Assembly: GCF_001540865.1 (NCBI RefSeq)
Contig: NC_033628.1
Coordinates: 4,600,787 to 4,664,786 of the forward strand
Length of the DNA: 64,000 nt
Reading direction: 5' to 3'
From: Ananas comosus
Lineage: Eukaryota > Streptophyta > Magnoliopsida > Poales > Bromeliaceae
Part shown: in pieces, positions 44,953 to 59,900 of the stretch
How positions within the stretch are numbered: the first letter of the stretch is position 1
Layout of the letters: every line of letters begins with the position of its first letter
Position numbers and translations under genes: made by a program
Notes under the pieces: generated by a model
Seen by the model: the letters and a program-made list of their open reading frames with translations, nothing else
Told to the model about the DNA's origin: nothing
Databases searched by the model: none

Positions 44953-47900
44953 CTTTGTTAAAATCCTTGCATTCAATAACTATAACAAATTGCCCAAGTT
45001 TTTCCAAAAGAATACAATGTTAAAATATATATGCAAGGATCTATAGCACCAAACCTAGTTGTAGTGCCGCTCCGGTCCAACTTCTGCATGAGCAGAGCCC
45101 TAGAGCTAGCGTTTAGTGCCTGCAAGCAAAATTCATAAACCATACAACAGGAATTGTAGGAAAGAATGAGCAAATCATACTATATGATGGATCTGGCAGA
45201 TCTCACAGACACATTTTGAATGATTCTTGAGCTAGCTATTTCATAGTTTCTTTGTCTAGGATTTTAGAGTCATTAGAAATTTGCAGGACTAAAGCTCCAT
45301 AATATCACAAACTATAATCAGGTTAAGTTTTAGCTTTATAATTTGGAGCTAACTTGGTCAGTACGTTGCACTGACATGGATATGCAATTCAGATATGACA
45401 AGATGCAGATATGGCAATATGGTGAATTTCTGGAGAATGCGGTATTATATTTTATATAAAACAAAATATATTGAAAATACGTTAGATTATTATATAACAA
45501 ACATCAATAAACTCAATAGTACTGCAAAATGTGAAAATAGTCGAGATTACTTCATTAAGAAAGAAAATTGCTCGGACTAACATTAATAGTTATATTTATC
45601 AACCATGAACCCATGACGCAAAATTCATTCGAATGCACAAGATGTTTACAAGCTACTGTTCAGGGCAACTTAAGAATATCTCCTATCCAAATTAGAGCCT
45701 AAAAACACTAAACCTATCTGGTTATCCCACTTGTATCCCTCATGTATCACTCACCTATTCTTCAAGTCCCTCATTTATGCAGGATACTCCTCTCGATATT
45801 TAAAATGCTGGATACTCCTGTGAATTACACATATCAAGCATGTACGGGTAGTGGCATCCAATATATATCCAATATGGATACATCATCTAAAATGTTAAAT
45901 ATCATCATTGGTCATTCTAGCAGAAGGTGCAAATTCTTAACTACAGTAGAATTTACATCTCACAACAAAAATTATTTCCCCGCATGTTTCAGCAAGAAAA
46001 CCAAAGTAACTATTTATATACAATTGAGGAATGGCCACACAATTCAGAAGAACTATGGAGCATGTTTTAGAGTATCATGCAGTGGAACAAAGCTTCAGGG
46101 TTTTGATTTCAAATTTTAGCAACCATCACATACAAGACACAAAAAAACTACTTTTGTTGGAAAGTAAATTTTAAAAAAATTACATTTCAGTAAAGATTAA
46201 ACAAATGAACATAGATGACATACAAGAATTAGATTACTCATTCAGTAATGTCATAACATAGAAGACCAATAAAGAATAGATCCTATACAACCACAAGAAA
46301 TTCAAAACGTGAAATAAGGAGGAAAAGATCAGATACAAACCAAGCCTCCACCTTCATCATCATCCAAATCTCCAGTATTTGTTCCACTAGCTTGCACTCC
46401 AGCTTGGTCCGTTACAGCTGAAACCTTGGATCACAAATAATATTCTTAAGGTCAAAGAAATGTTGTTGTTTAACTATCAGAATTAGCACACAATCTCTGA
46501 AGAATAAAAAAACCACCTTAATTATCCTGCCAGCAATGTCAAGTTGTCCATTTAAACTTTGCGCAGCTCTCGCATCTTCAAGGCGCGCAAACTACAGTAG
46601 TGCATAGTGACGCAGTAGGCTAAGTACGAGAAGCAAAAGAAGTAACGCTTTGATGAAAAATACTTGCCTGAATGAAACCAAAACCTTTGCAAAGCCCAGT
46701 CAATGGGTCAAGAGGCAATTGAACAAGCTCGACTTGACCAAATGGTTCAAACACCTAAAGATACAAACCAAAGTCAGGAAGCAGTGAGAAAGCAAATTAA
46801 CAAGAATCTACAGAGTACAGAATTTTTTGGCCTCTAGAGATTCAACAATGTAGTGAACGATTCTATTACCTTCAGCCAATAGGAAGGAAACCTGCTTATT
46901 TCTAGTACCTATATAGATTTTGACTTATGCTTATCGACATAGTTATTAAACTGGTGAATTTGCTTTAGGATGTTTGACTTAGCACATAATTATCACATTA
47001 GACAAGAAAGGATAATGCATGAATCTCTTAAAACAGTCACCCTTCAGCTATCTCCATGTGAGGATTGAATGTCACCAAATTTCACTATAAAAGCTATAAG
47101 CACATGAGGTATTATGTAGTTTAGATGCGCTCTTTGGTAACAACAAGCAGAGCACCAAATAAAAAAAAAACAGAAGTCCTGAAGCAACTAATTTTTTTTA
47201 AAAAAATCGAAGTAAAACATGTACCAGTGGATTAAAAGAGAAATAAGTCATCAACCATAGAAAACTTTTGCAGGTGTATATACATCAAGAGATTTGTTAG
47301 GACTTTCCTCTATTTGAGTCAATTAGTTAATTGAGTAAAAGATTTAATCTAAGTAGGTCTAGTCACTGCAGGTTTGACTTCTAATTTTATTCCCTATTTC
47401 TTGAAATTGTTGCGTGAAAGTTCATTCATAGTTTTAGGACTTCGTACAAAGCCGTCTTAAATAGGGATTAGGTGATCTTGGAGACCATCTACAAAGAAAA
47501 ATCTAGATTAAAAATTTAAAGAGAAAGGAATCAGGTAAAATCTGATCATCGATATAATAAAACTTATCCTCTTTCTAGCCGAAATCCCTTCACTTAAATA
47601 TGGAAAGGGGTCGACCACGGAGACTGGCAGAAAGCTCATGTCTTTCATAAAATGAATACAAGTTTAGCCACTGTGGTCATTGGTCTTCTTAACCCCTCTT
47701 TTCTTGTTTATTTTCATTCACTCCCATTCTATCCGTTCACTTTTTCATGTGACAAAGAGATATCACTAGCAGATTATGACAGAAAATTGATTAAATATTG
47801 AAATGCAATCAAACTAATATTCAGATCTGCCAAATCTTCCAAACTGGATGTCTTTCACCAAGACTTTTTACTAAAAGATAGCTTTCATTTTCACACCTGC

Positions 47901-50900
47901 CTTGATTCCTCTCTGTTGGAAGCGCAACCTACAAAACAATGGCTGAAGAAGACGATATTCTAGTACGGCCCGACAGCAATGAACAAATCGTGTTTATTAT
48001 TGATGATTCCATCATAAATTGCGAGCTATCCTTCGTAAGAAACTAAATCCGAGTTGCGCATCAATACCACTTAAAAATGTTGAACATTATGAAGTGTGAT
48101 CTTCAACTCCAACAACATGAACAATTACTTCATTATTCAAAAAGAGAAACTTGATAGTTTTAAGATTTGAGTTCATGATTGTTTTGTTCAATTTCAGATA
48201 AGATTAACAACCCAGCAAATGCAGTATAGAACCATATCATATATACTTGGCCAAAAACTAAGACGAAGAACTAATCAAAGATTAACGTAGAAATGCAGTA
48301 CAACATTCACAGTTAATCATAATATTTAATTTAAACTTTCTAATAATGTAATTGCAAATGAGACGAGCAAGTCCACTGTGCCAGGGTTGTCACATGCCTT
48401 CCAACCTAAGAGGCTCTTTGATTCTACATAGTACTGTGGAAAATTATTTTCAGTGGAAAAATAATTTTACGACCTTCGGTGTTTGGTTTGTAGGAAAAGA
48501 AAACAGTTTTTTCATAGTGCTTGTTTGGATGGTAGGAAATGAAGATGGAAAATTATATAATTTGTTACTTTTTCTACTATTTTTACACATTTATATATAA
48601 TTATATTATATAGCATAAATTATTTTGTTAATTTTTATTGTATATATAGATGACATATTATTACATATATTAATTTATATTGTCAAAGAAGACAATATAA
48701 TGAAATAAAAAAATATCTATTTAATAATAGGGGCAATTGCTTATATACCCTTAAAAAGTTACTGACTTTCTTATTTACCCCTCATAGAAGGCTAATATTA
48801 AAAATATTCTTTTTAAGTTTCAAAGGCTTTCAAATATTCTCCTAGAGTTAAGTTTTGTTAGGCAGTGTTTGGTTCGAGAATAAGGGGGGAAATAAGCCCT
48901 TGTTCCCCACTTTATTCCCAAACACCGTGTTTGGTACCTGAGAACAGTCGTTCTCGAATTTCTGGAATAAACTGTTATAAGGTTAGAACTGTTGTTCCAC
49001 CTTTTTTCCTGGCACAAGCTTATTCCCAGGTGGGACTAAATTTAATTTTAATTATGGTATTAAATTATTAATTAATCTATTTAATATATTTAAATCATTA
49101 TTTATTGCTTAAATAATAAAATAATTAATTGCTTTATTAGTTATAATTAATTATTAATAATTTAATGTATTTATCCATAAACTAATATGTATATTGATCA
49201 ACCATTAATATTTCTATTAGTCTAATTAACTTTTTCTTACTAGTTATCTAGCTAAAATAATTAACTAATTAATTAAAAAATTAAATTATTTTTTATAATT
49301 AATTAATTAATTAATATATTTAAATCATTATTTATTGCTTAAATAATAAAATAATTAATTGCTTTATTAGTTATAATTAATTATTAATAATTTAATGTAT
49401 TTATCCATAAACTAATATGTATTAATCAACCATTAATATTTTTATTAATCTAATTAAGTTTTTTACTAGTTATCTAGCTAAAATAATTTACTAACTAATT
49501 AAAAAGTTAAATTATTTTTTTATAATTAAGTAATTAATTAATATATATTTTCATTATCTTATACAATATTCATAGCTAATAAATTTACTAATTTATTAAT
49601 TTATTTTTAAGTAATATTTTTATGTTGATTAATTAGGTAAAATAATTTTAATTTAAAATTATAGTTCTTATTCCCCTTGTTCTAATCTAACCATCCAAAC
49701 ATCATTTATCTTACTCCTAGAAACAACCCAATTTTTATCCAAATACAAAATTGATCTAGTTCCTACTTATACTTGAACTTGTACTTATCCCTAAAATAAG
49801 CAGTTCTTATACCCGAACCAAACGCAGCCTTAGTGAACTGTTAGGAATAACTATTATCCTTGTAAAATTATCATTTTGCGCTTTCAAATATATCCTTCTA
49901 TCATCACCAACTTTTCCTCTTTGCCCTTAAATTAAGGGCAAAAGAACTATTTTGACTTTTTTCCTTTCCAAATATACTCTTCTACCATCACTAACTTTTC
50001 TTATTTGCCCTTAAGTTTGGGGCAAAATAGATAATTTTACTATTTTTTTTAACTATGGTAGAAATTTAACTCAGGTTTAACCCAAGATGACTTAACGAGC
50101 ATTTTTGAATAACGGAGAAATATATGACGAGTATATTTAAAACAAAAAAAAGTAGGGGTAAATGAGATATTTCAGAGGTTTTGAGGGGTATATAGGCAAT
50201 TATCCCTTAATAATACATACGTACTACTATATTATGTCACATTTTATATATTATACATATTATGTTACCTAATTAATATGAGTGTAGGTCCATAAGACTG
50301 AGGAATTATTATTGTGTACACCGAGTGCATCCATGCACCACACTTCAATCACTTGTCTAGTCCATCTCATACTTATAATTCAACTGCCAAAATTTTAAGT
50401 ATAAAAATAACTAGTAAATATCTAATGATAAAATTAAATACAGTAGGAGAAAAATGATAGATAAAGGAGTGGTGTATATATACAATGCACCTGGTGTATG
50501 AAACATTCTATCATTACGTAGAGTCAAAGTGGTGCTCTAGTCCACATGTTCCACTTCTCGCTGCGGACCGCATCAAGGTGCGCACCGCATTTTTTTGTCC
50601 TTCCAGCTTTTGTTTTCCACCCATTTCAGGCAGAACACAAGAAGCCCAAGTTGTTTTGCAAATTTGTAAATGTATTTTACAGAGAAAGCATTTTTACGAG
50701 TAAACAAATGAGCAGAAAAGCACTTTTTGAGCCGGAAATGATTTTCGGGTAGTTTTTCCGTCAAACCAAACACCTCCTAAATTAAATCCAAAAAATTTAG
50801 ATACTTGACTCACTGATACAATTTTAGATATTTGACTCAAGCCGTATTTATTTAATTTTATTACGTTACACAATTTTATTTCTTTGATATTTTAAAGCTT

Positions 50901-53900
50901 TACGTACAGAAAATTTACGGATTTAGTCTAATCATTTTCTAAGTCCGAAAGAATATAAGATTTGCTCTTAGGACTTAAAATTAGGATTCGATATTGAATC
51001 AAAAACCTGAACTTAGGAATCTTTTTTAGGAAGTGAAGAGCTTTCAGTATAAATAAATACCATTGAGCTCCACTGTAATTAATTAGTTTTGGAATTTAAT
51101 GAATTTTGTGTTTGTCCTGTCCCTTTAAGCATGTGCAGCTCTCAAATAGGCCTCTGTGGCCATATTTTTCCTTTCCTTTTTCTTCCACTTCTTTTTCTTT
51201 TTCTCCTTTCTCACACTTTTTCTCCATTTTCACTATATTTGTTATATTAACCATGTTATTATATTGCTGCTACAGTAGTTCTGGTACAGATAATGCCGGT
51301 GCTTTCTACATCACTCGTCAAACCAATAGAGACACCAAATTAGACCCAAATTCAACTCTAACTCAGCTAAGAATCCAAATAAATCCGAATTGACTCTGAT
51401 AGTAATCCAATAACTATTCAATTTCAATTCTAGGAAAAAATTATAGGAGGCCAATTACTCAATAAAACAACAAAGGACTCAAATAAAGGCTCATCAAGGC
51501 TAAGTTTAATAATGTAAGCTCCAAATGCAACCGCTTTGATGCTTTAGAGCTCCCAAAGAACTCGCAAGTGCTTTTCAAGCTTTGCTCCCCCAATGCTAAA
51601 AACTGCTGTGGTCAACCAGAGAAGAATCCTGCCCCATATAGGGCTGCCATGACCATTTCCTAGTATCACATAAGGGAGCTCCAAAGTGCTTTTGGATTTT
51701 CTTGAAGGCCTAGTGCATCAAACTAGTTGCATTTGGAGAATGCATCCCCAAACTTGGCCTAATTAAAACCATTACCTCTCCACTGTCATCAACGGCAATA
51801 TTCTTCAGTTATCGATGATTATGCAGTTCTGCCCTTTCAGCCTATTGTACAATTATGTGCATCATCTTATTAGCATCATAAGGAACTACTGTTTGTATAT
51901 CCTACCCTAAACCCTAAAGGGCCCATTTGGTTCACGTTATACAGCATTACTAGTTATTTCAACATAACTAGAAGTTTGAAATCTATGAAGCAAATTACAA
52001 CTAAAGTTGCATAACTGCATTTGGTTTAGTGAAATAATGCAATGTCAGATTGCCTCATATCTATCTAAATGTGTAACTGTAAAACAAATTATCCATTTAC
52101 ACAAATTCAACAAAACTTGACATTTTGCACTCTTTTTACTTTTAAAGATCCTGATATGTGTTCCTATTTTCCACGGAAATTTTTTCAACCAATCCAAAAA
52201 CTCCAATACTCCTAAAATTGATTCTCAAAGACCCAGCTGAAAGTAGGACTTGAAATTGAGACTCAGAAAGTAATACTCGAGGAATTTAAATGTAAAGGTT
52301 GGGGGATTAAATGAAAATTCTGCTTTCGACGAAAGGGGAAGAGTTTTGGACAAACTGAGAAGCTTCCCTGCGAAATTCATGGTGTAATAAGTTGGAGGGG
52401 GGTCCCATAAGGGATTACGACAATTTCGTGGACTTTAGTGTGAATATGGCATCGTATATATGGCAATTAAGTTGCCCTAGTGTTTTTCTTTTGGCACCTT
52501 AATCGTAGCCGCACCTCATCTACCTCTCCCTCTCTTGGCCGCCACCACTACCAAACCGAGCCCCTCTCCTCCTTGTGCGTATGCCAGCCAGCACCTCCTC
52601 CAGCCGTGCAGCCTCTCTCCCTCTTTTGTGCAGTCGATTGCACCCCTAGGCAAAGCCTCCCTCTTCTCCCTTTACCGGTCATCTTCGCATCACGCAGCTG
52701 ACGACCACACACCGAAGCCCAGGGAGGTAAAGCCTAGGACCAGTCTTCCTTCTAGTGCCTTCCTCGTGCTTCCTCAGTGAGGGATCCAAGAGGAAGTTGG
52801 TAACGATCCCCGTTTTGGTCATTATCGCATGTGGGATTGGAAGTTTCAATGTCGTTTGCGTCGATAATCTCGTAGAATTACCAAAATTGGGCCGACCCTT
52901 GTAGGCTGTAGCATCCAGCCTAGGGTGGCCAAACCCATGGTGCCCAACCTAGGGTGGCCAGACCACCATGCGGCTAGGCTTCTTGTGGCCAAGCCCTAGA
53001 GGCTCCTTGTGGCCGGTCTTGGTGGTCGAGCTTTGTGGCTAGCCATGGTGGCTGAGGCCTCGCAGCCAAGACCCATGATAGCTAAGCCTTGCGGCCATGG
53101 TTTTGTGGCCAAGGCCTTCTATTGGTCATACACTCGTTGTGCATCAGTTTCAACACCAAATATGGCACAATCTGGAACCTTTGTGGTTGAGCGCATCAAC
53201 ATTATGGCCGATGTCAAGCACTGGTTCATGCTCCTTGTTCTGACACCCCAAACGGTATGTTCGGAACCCCATAGAGCTGAAGCAACATTAAGTTGATAGT
53301 TCGTTAACCAATGTATCAGTTTCGGGATTCAGTTAACGAAAACAATGTTTTTGACTTATTGTGCTAATCGTAAACATGTAGTAAGGGCCAAACTAAACAC
53401 ATATTTAATCTAAATAGATCCAGGTGATACTTAGTAAATGCTGGTCGAGTCAAGGATTTGTGATTCACTATGCGTAGGTGGGTGCTTCGGTCCAAAGTTG
53501 ATATAGTTGTTCAAACGCGATTATTTCCTCATGCACACTGATTGCTTCATAATATTTAAATAGTGCAGTCCTAAACTAGTTTTCTATATATGATTCACTC
53601 GTGATATTTATACCTACTTGGATGCTTTACATAACAGTTATTACCCCTGCTTGAGTTACCGTATGCCTTCTTGAGATATGCATCTATTCTTGTTATACAT
53701 TGATACTTCAGTTATAGAGCAGGGCTGATTATTATTTGTTTATTGGACTTGCTAGTGAGCATTGAGCCTATTTGGCTGCATTGATACTCTGTGGGTGTTC
53801 TCTCGGCTTCTTGTCTTTCTTAAACATTGGATTGAGACAGATCCTTAAGCATATCACATGATAATCGCCCACCACTCACTAAGCATTCACGAACACTAGC

Positions 53901-56900
53901 ATGGCGATTTGATCAACCCCATGGGCTGATAGTGTTCTTTCCTAGAAAAGTGATTGATAGGCTACCCGCAAGCCCTTCGCTTTACCCGGTGTGGTACGGA
54001 TTATATGCCAGCTTCGTTGAGTGCATGGCATGAGCCTAAGGTCCGCGGGACCAACAGTATTGGATTTCATCAACGTTCCAAAAAGCAATCCATGCGGCCG
54101 CATATGCAGTTCGGACCATACACCACACGTACATGTAATATGCGGTGCAGTATACGGTCGAGCTGCATATGCAGCAAACTTTTTTCTCAAAAAAGGTGGA
54201 ATTGAAATACAATGTTGAATAGGTTTGTTTGATCAATAATTGTACATATGCATCTGACTATTTTTATGCAAGTTTAATTCAAATGCATACAAATGCAATT
54301 GTATTTATATAAATATAACATCTCTCTTCTTGTTTTAGTAGGTAACATTCCTAACCTATCTAATAATTATGTTTATAAATATTGATGAATAATTTTGTAG
54401 TTGTTAGATATTATTATACTAATTTTTCTTTATGTGTCAGCCTCTCACATGATGTGGATAATTGTTGTCCTCCATAAAATTTACCATACAACTTTTTTTT
54501 TAAAAAAATGATTTTTGTTTGACATTTTTTATGATTTTGTATCGAAATTCTATTTATTTCTCTATTTAATAATAAGAAGTAAATTACTAATTGTTAGTTT
54601 AGTGGTACATGTGTGCATAGAAGGTCCTTTACTTGAAATTAATTATTTTAATTTGTGAATTCTGAATTGGTACTTTAGTTATTTAGCTTTGTTAGGAAGC
54701 ATTTATATATTTTTAATACTGATAAATATTTTATTAATACTTTTATAGATGGACTACATATACGCCCGCATACCGCATATGCACTATGTGGTAGGCAACC
54801 ATATGGGTACCACATACCACTGTTTGGAACACTGGGTTTTATTGTCAAACTTTTTTTTATTTAGTTATTGGCAGGCTTTATTTCCATTGTCATGACCATT
54901 GGAACAAGTTGTGTTGTATATGTGTTGCTTTCTATTCAGACATCGTACACGCACAGAGGAGACATTGTCCGTTTGACAGGTCTGTGCGTGCTCGAAGCAA
55001 GGTTTTAAATGATTTTAATCAGCATCCATCATACTCTGATTACAAAATAAAAATAACTATCAAAAATATTTACAAAGAAGGACACGGATACTTATTAAGG
55101 ACCACATGTAGAAAAGGGCTTTAAGCCATCAAAAGTGAGGTTGGACAAGACCAAAGAAAAGAAAAAACATGATGAGAAGAAGACATTTCAGACTTCTAAC
55201 TCCTTGTACCAATTTGGCCAGTTGAGATGCTAATCATCGCCTTTTAGTACTCATACTTTCTTTTATCATATAACAGATACCTCTACCTCCAAACATTATC
55301 AAGTTGTTTGGCATTGTGACAAATTGATTCTAGAATTTCCAATTAAAAACACGCATAAATTCTCAAGACTTCCATGTATCAAATAATTTATGCTACCTGG
55401 GAACAAAATTGTAATATAATTTATTTGCTCTCAATAGACTTCTAAGTTTTGATTTAAAATACAATATACAAGCTAATTATCAATATCCAACAAATTGGAC
55501 AAAAGCTTAGAGAAGTTATGGCATATCGGTGGAACTGATTTGATATGACAAGAAAACGTTAATATCAGAACTCAATGAAGAAAACGAAGGGCCAACTAAT
55601 AATCTATCAGGTCGAGTGATAGGCACACGTTTTCATTTGACAAAGATTATTCAAACACAATGAACAGATATTGACAACTGCTATGAAGAGAGAAAAAACA
55701 AAAGAATAAATAGATAGGGAAAGATACAGAGTAGCAACTTAGAAGATAGAATGAAGCAGATTCGCACAAAAGTGGTCAATGCTTGAGACTGTATGCTTTA
55801 ACTGACCTGTCGAAGTTGATCTTCAGTAATGTTCGAATGGAGATTCCCAACATATAACTTTCTTGCTCCACCAGAAGCTGCTCCACCTGCAGAAGTAGTT
55901 GACTGGACTAAATTCTTTTCTGCTTCTGAGGGCTTTACCATTACTGGTTGCCCAAGAAGCAGCTGTCCAGAGAGAGCAATCGCCATTGGAACAGACATAA
56001 CGTCATAAAACTCAATATACCTGCAACATAAATCTAGATATAATTTTTTTCTGCCATACTAACTTCTGAATATTCAAGTTTCTGAAGGAAAGAAATTCTT
56101 TGGAGAAATGTAAAAGAACAAAAAATCAATACTTCCAAACAAAATAAATGTGCACAACAGAGTACGGAAACAGTAAAAAAGGCTTCCTGAAGGTAATACA
56201 TGATAGAAAAACAATGCACACATGAAGATGTGTACATTGGCCATGACTTCGGTTAAAAATCAGAGAACCATAAATATCTGCCATCACATGCACATGAATT
56301 CCAAACATAGGGATAGTATAGGGATGCATAAAGGAAGCGAAAGGAAGAAATGAGAAGTTTAAATTGAGAAAAGAGAGGCAGAAAGCAATTTAATTATAGC
56401 CCTTCTTCATGCACTTCGAGATGTATAAATACTTTTGGGGGGCTATTGAGAAGGAAAAGGGAAATACATAGGGCTGGAAGGACAAACAGAAACAGCCTTC
56501 AAATTGTTCCTACTTCCTAGCGTCCTCTATATGTTAGATTTTAAGGCTGAACCCTCAACTTCTCTTGCATATCCTCGACTAGTGATTCTACAATGCATAC
56601 ATCCAAAGGTACCTCTCAAACTGAAAAGCTACTCATCATCCACTCTACTTTAATGCATAACTAGTGCAAGGCCCGCGCTTCGTGGCGGATCGATAGTATT
56701 TCAAATATTTTAGTCAATCAACATATATAATTATTAAAATTTTAACATTGAAAAAAATTATAACTAAAAAATACATTAAAAATATTATGTAACCTTTTAT
56801 ACGCTATAAAAACTATTTTTTTATTAATATTTTTTAGCTTTCAGTATTTGTAGAATTAAAGTTTTCTAATAACTCATTTAAAAATTTAATCAAACTTAAT

Positions 56901-59900
56901 AGTTTTAGTAGCTATTTTATAAATAATTCTAATCAAACTTAAAATTAATTGGAGAAAAAAGAAATTAATTATATGCACTTGGTGCATATTAACACACCAT
57001 ACACCACAATTTATATTAAAGGACTAATTTTCAATATCAAAAAATTAAATCTATTTGATTTACAAAGTGTAATAATTTTTGTATGTTTACTGAATTAAAT
57101 TTTAAAATCTCCACTGAAGGTTTCAAGTATGTGGTATATATACTTATATACATATGGTGTAGAGAATGCTTAATAGAGTGCAGTCATAATTTCAAGAGAG
57201 GAGAAATTTTTCTTTGCATTTGATGTGCACTAATACTTCATACACGACAAAAGTATATAAGATGATTGATAAAATATCTAATAATTAGTATTGTAAAATA
57301 AAATACGATAAGAATATACAATATAAAATCTTTAAATAGTTTATTGTATTACAGTCAGTTTACTTTTTATGTATATTTAAATAATAATTTTATATTATAA
57401 TATTTAAATAATTATTTTTAATGTATATTTTATAGTTGGTTCACAGTGCACTTGGTGCATCCAAAATTTTTATGAGCTATGAGAATCTGTTTTGATGATT
57501 TGGCAGAACTCTCAATTTATATATCTTATAGATTCTAGACTAGATGAAACTGCAAAAGTATAAGAGTTGTCGTACAAGTGATGCAGTACAATGATGACTC
57601 TCATCTTAAATTTTTAGTAAGTCTAGTTTTTGTTCATTGGTTAGAAGCCTGGTTTATTTGGATTGTTCAAGAATTATTGGACAAGTTATGCACTACAATG
57701 TTGACCCCCCTATCTTTACTTTCTAGTTAGTTTAGTTTCTGTTAATTGATCAAGATGTGGTGTGCCATCCCACTGATGGTCAAGGGTTTAAGGGAAAACT
57801 ACTTCCACCCAAGGTTTTAAGTGCCTGTTGGCACGGACCGTATCCACCGTGCCACACCGTGCCAACAAGACCCCTTGCCAATGGCAAGGCTCAAAACCCT
57901 CTATTCTTTAAATTAGTAAGTAATTTAAGTTCAAAAGATGTGATAAAAAGACATAATAAATAGGTAGAATATTTGTTGCTAAAGAAAATAAATATTTCAT
58001 GCTATTATGTGTTGGCACACAAAAAATTTTTTGACCAGCACACATCGGCACAGCTCGGCACGCACCATGCCGTACCGTGCCGGCAAATTTCCGGCACGAT
58101 CCCATGCCACGGCACTTAAATCATTGCTTCCACCTTTCTGAAAACTTCAACAGTTCAACCATTAAGCTTTGTTCCACCCGCACTTCCACAATTTCTATAT
58201 TCTAACAAAAGCAGGCTAAGAATACGACAAAATCCAGTACCATTTTTCTCTTCCTTCACATAAAACACAAATATAAGAAATGACGAAAGCCAAACTACTA
58301 GTGGGAGATAATAATAGGGTTTAATCTTTTAAAGATTTTTCTAGAAAGTCAGTGTTTTCCTAAATTGTAAATACGCCTGGGTCAATTTACCCAAAGCAAA
58401 TCAAAAGTTGAGGGTGTGTCATTTCTAAGCATTTCACAATGGCCTACAATTGAAGGGGTCTCCATACATTACCAAAAGTTTGTAAATAGACAAAATGCCC
58501 TTCTTTTTCCCAATCTTCTTTCAATAGTAAAAATTGTTGATTGTTGTAGGTTATTATTATTGAGGGGATACTGTGCAACTCATTATATTTCAAGAAGGCT
58601 TTCTTCATTGTAGCATAACCATTTGATATAAGAAGTGCATTAAACTAGTGACTTCACTGTTTCAGATTGCAGCAAACGACATTCTTCTGATTCCCTATTA
58701 AAATAACATCTACACTACTATGGTATGCACTTATATACATAAATAACTTCTGTAATATTGGTATAACCGAATTGATATGTAACAGAAACATGGACCATAA
58801 AGAGTTAGACACTTGACTGGAATACTATTAACAGAATCCACAACCAACTCCTACCAGTGATATATGAGTGATGTTTATCTTTTTTGGTCAAATAAAAAAA
58901 AACAAGCATATTCACATATGCTTTACTGACATAATATTTCCCTGGATTCCTGGAATTTTATGCAGTATATAAGTTTCTGAAAACAATCTTACAAACATAA
59001 TAAATATTCATGAATTATAAAGTAACTAAAAATTCAAAGATTTAATACTACTCCATCTTGTTATTTCTTTTGTTATTTATTGAATATTTACAGACTTTCC
59101 TGAACTACTTCAGAAACTTTTGCTACCTCATTGTTCAACAATCGCTAGTTTGCGAAATATTATAACTCGGTTATGTTAAGATTATGGATGATCCCTAAAG
59201 TTTATTTTATAATTTTGGGGAATTTTATTTTTCTTTTTCTTTCTTTCTAGAAATTAGGACTTGATTAGAATTTAATTTCAATTAGAATTCTTAATTTCTT
59301 CTAGGCTTTTTGTTACAAACTCTATCAATAAGACCTCAGACTTCCCTCTTGTAATCAAGATCACTATAAAATTATTAAAAGATAATTCGAAGCCTTGGAG
59401 CACAAGCAATCTATTGCTTTCTTAGCAAAAGCATCACTCTGGAATAAGTCTAGCCACAAAGTGAGCTTGGTTCAAGAAAGAGCAGATTATTCTTTCTCCA
59501 TCTTCTTCTCTTTTTCTTCTTTAATATTTAGAATTTTCACCTATTTTTCTTCAATTTTCTTAATTTTTATAATTTCTAAATTTCTATTCAAAAAATTTTT
59601 TAGAAAATAAAAAAATTTCAACAAATTCATACAAATTCATAGAAAAATTTTTAAAAATCAGAAAATTTGCAAATCTATTTTCATATTTCTTTCTCCCCAA
59701 ATTCTCTTTTCTTCATTTGAAGGTTAAAAACTTTGTTCACTTTCTTTAGCAACTTAAGCCTTGTTTTTCTAAAACCCACTAAAGACATGGGACCTCCTCC
59801 TATAGCACCCAGTCTTAATTCATTTGAGACAACACTAGTCAAAATAGCTCAGTAAAGTAGCCATACCCTTACAAGTGATTAGGTGTAAACAGATTACATA

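Larger units (their letters stand above)
48730..50206. mobile_element. Mutator-type MITE (non-autonomous)
   Basis: Terminal repeats GGGGCAATTGCTTATATACC (left) and GGGATAATTGCCTATATACC (right, read inward), with a perfect 9-bp duplication TTAATAATA (48,721-48,729 and 50,207-50,215). It has no transposase. It encloses the Harbinger-type element at 48,861-49,829. Without that insert it is about 0.5 kb. Confidence 0.88.
48410..50777. mobile_element. Possible outer Harbinger-like MITE
   Basis: Ends GAGGCTCTTTGATTC (left) and GGAGGTGTTTGGTTTG (right, read inward), each flanked by TAA (48,407-48,409; 50,778-50,780). The arms match only loosely. Without the nested element it would be about 0.9 kb. 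Confidence 0.35.
46755..55806. other. 9.05-kb intron of the RBM39-like gene
   Basis: It lies between the two exons of RRM2, whose translations join in frame. It holds a nest of small DNA transposons (48,410-50,777) and a relic of a family A-type LTR with a hAT-like insert (52,480-55,015). 46,755-48,400, 50,780-52,480 and 55,020-55,800 show no gene or clear element. A GTATAC-free AT-rich background and several poly-A tracts are all that is seen. Confidence 0.85.

Noticed and set aside
52480..53296. Plus-strand frames of 73-95 codons
   Set aside because: They fall in the C/T-rich leader and GGTGGCC-repeat part of the LTR relic, with no domain.
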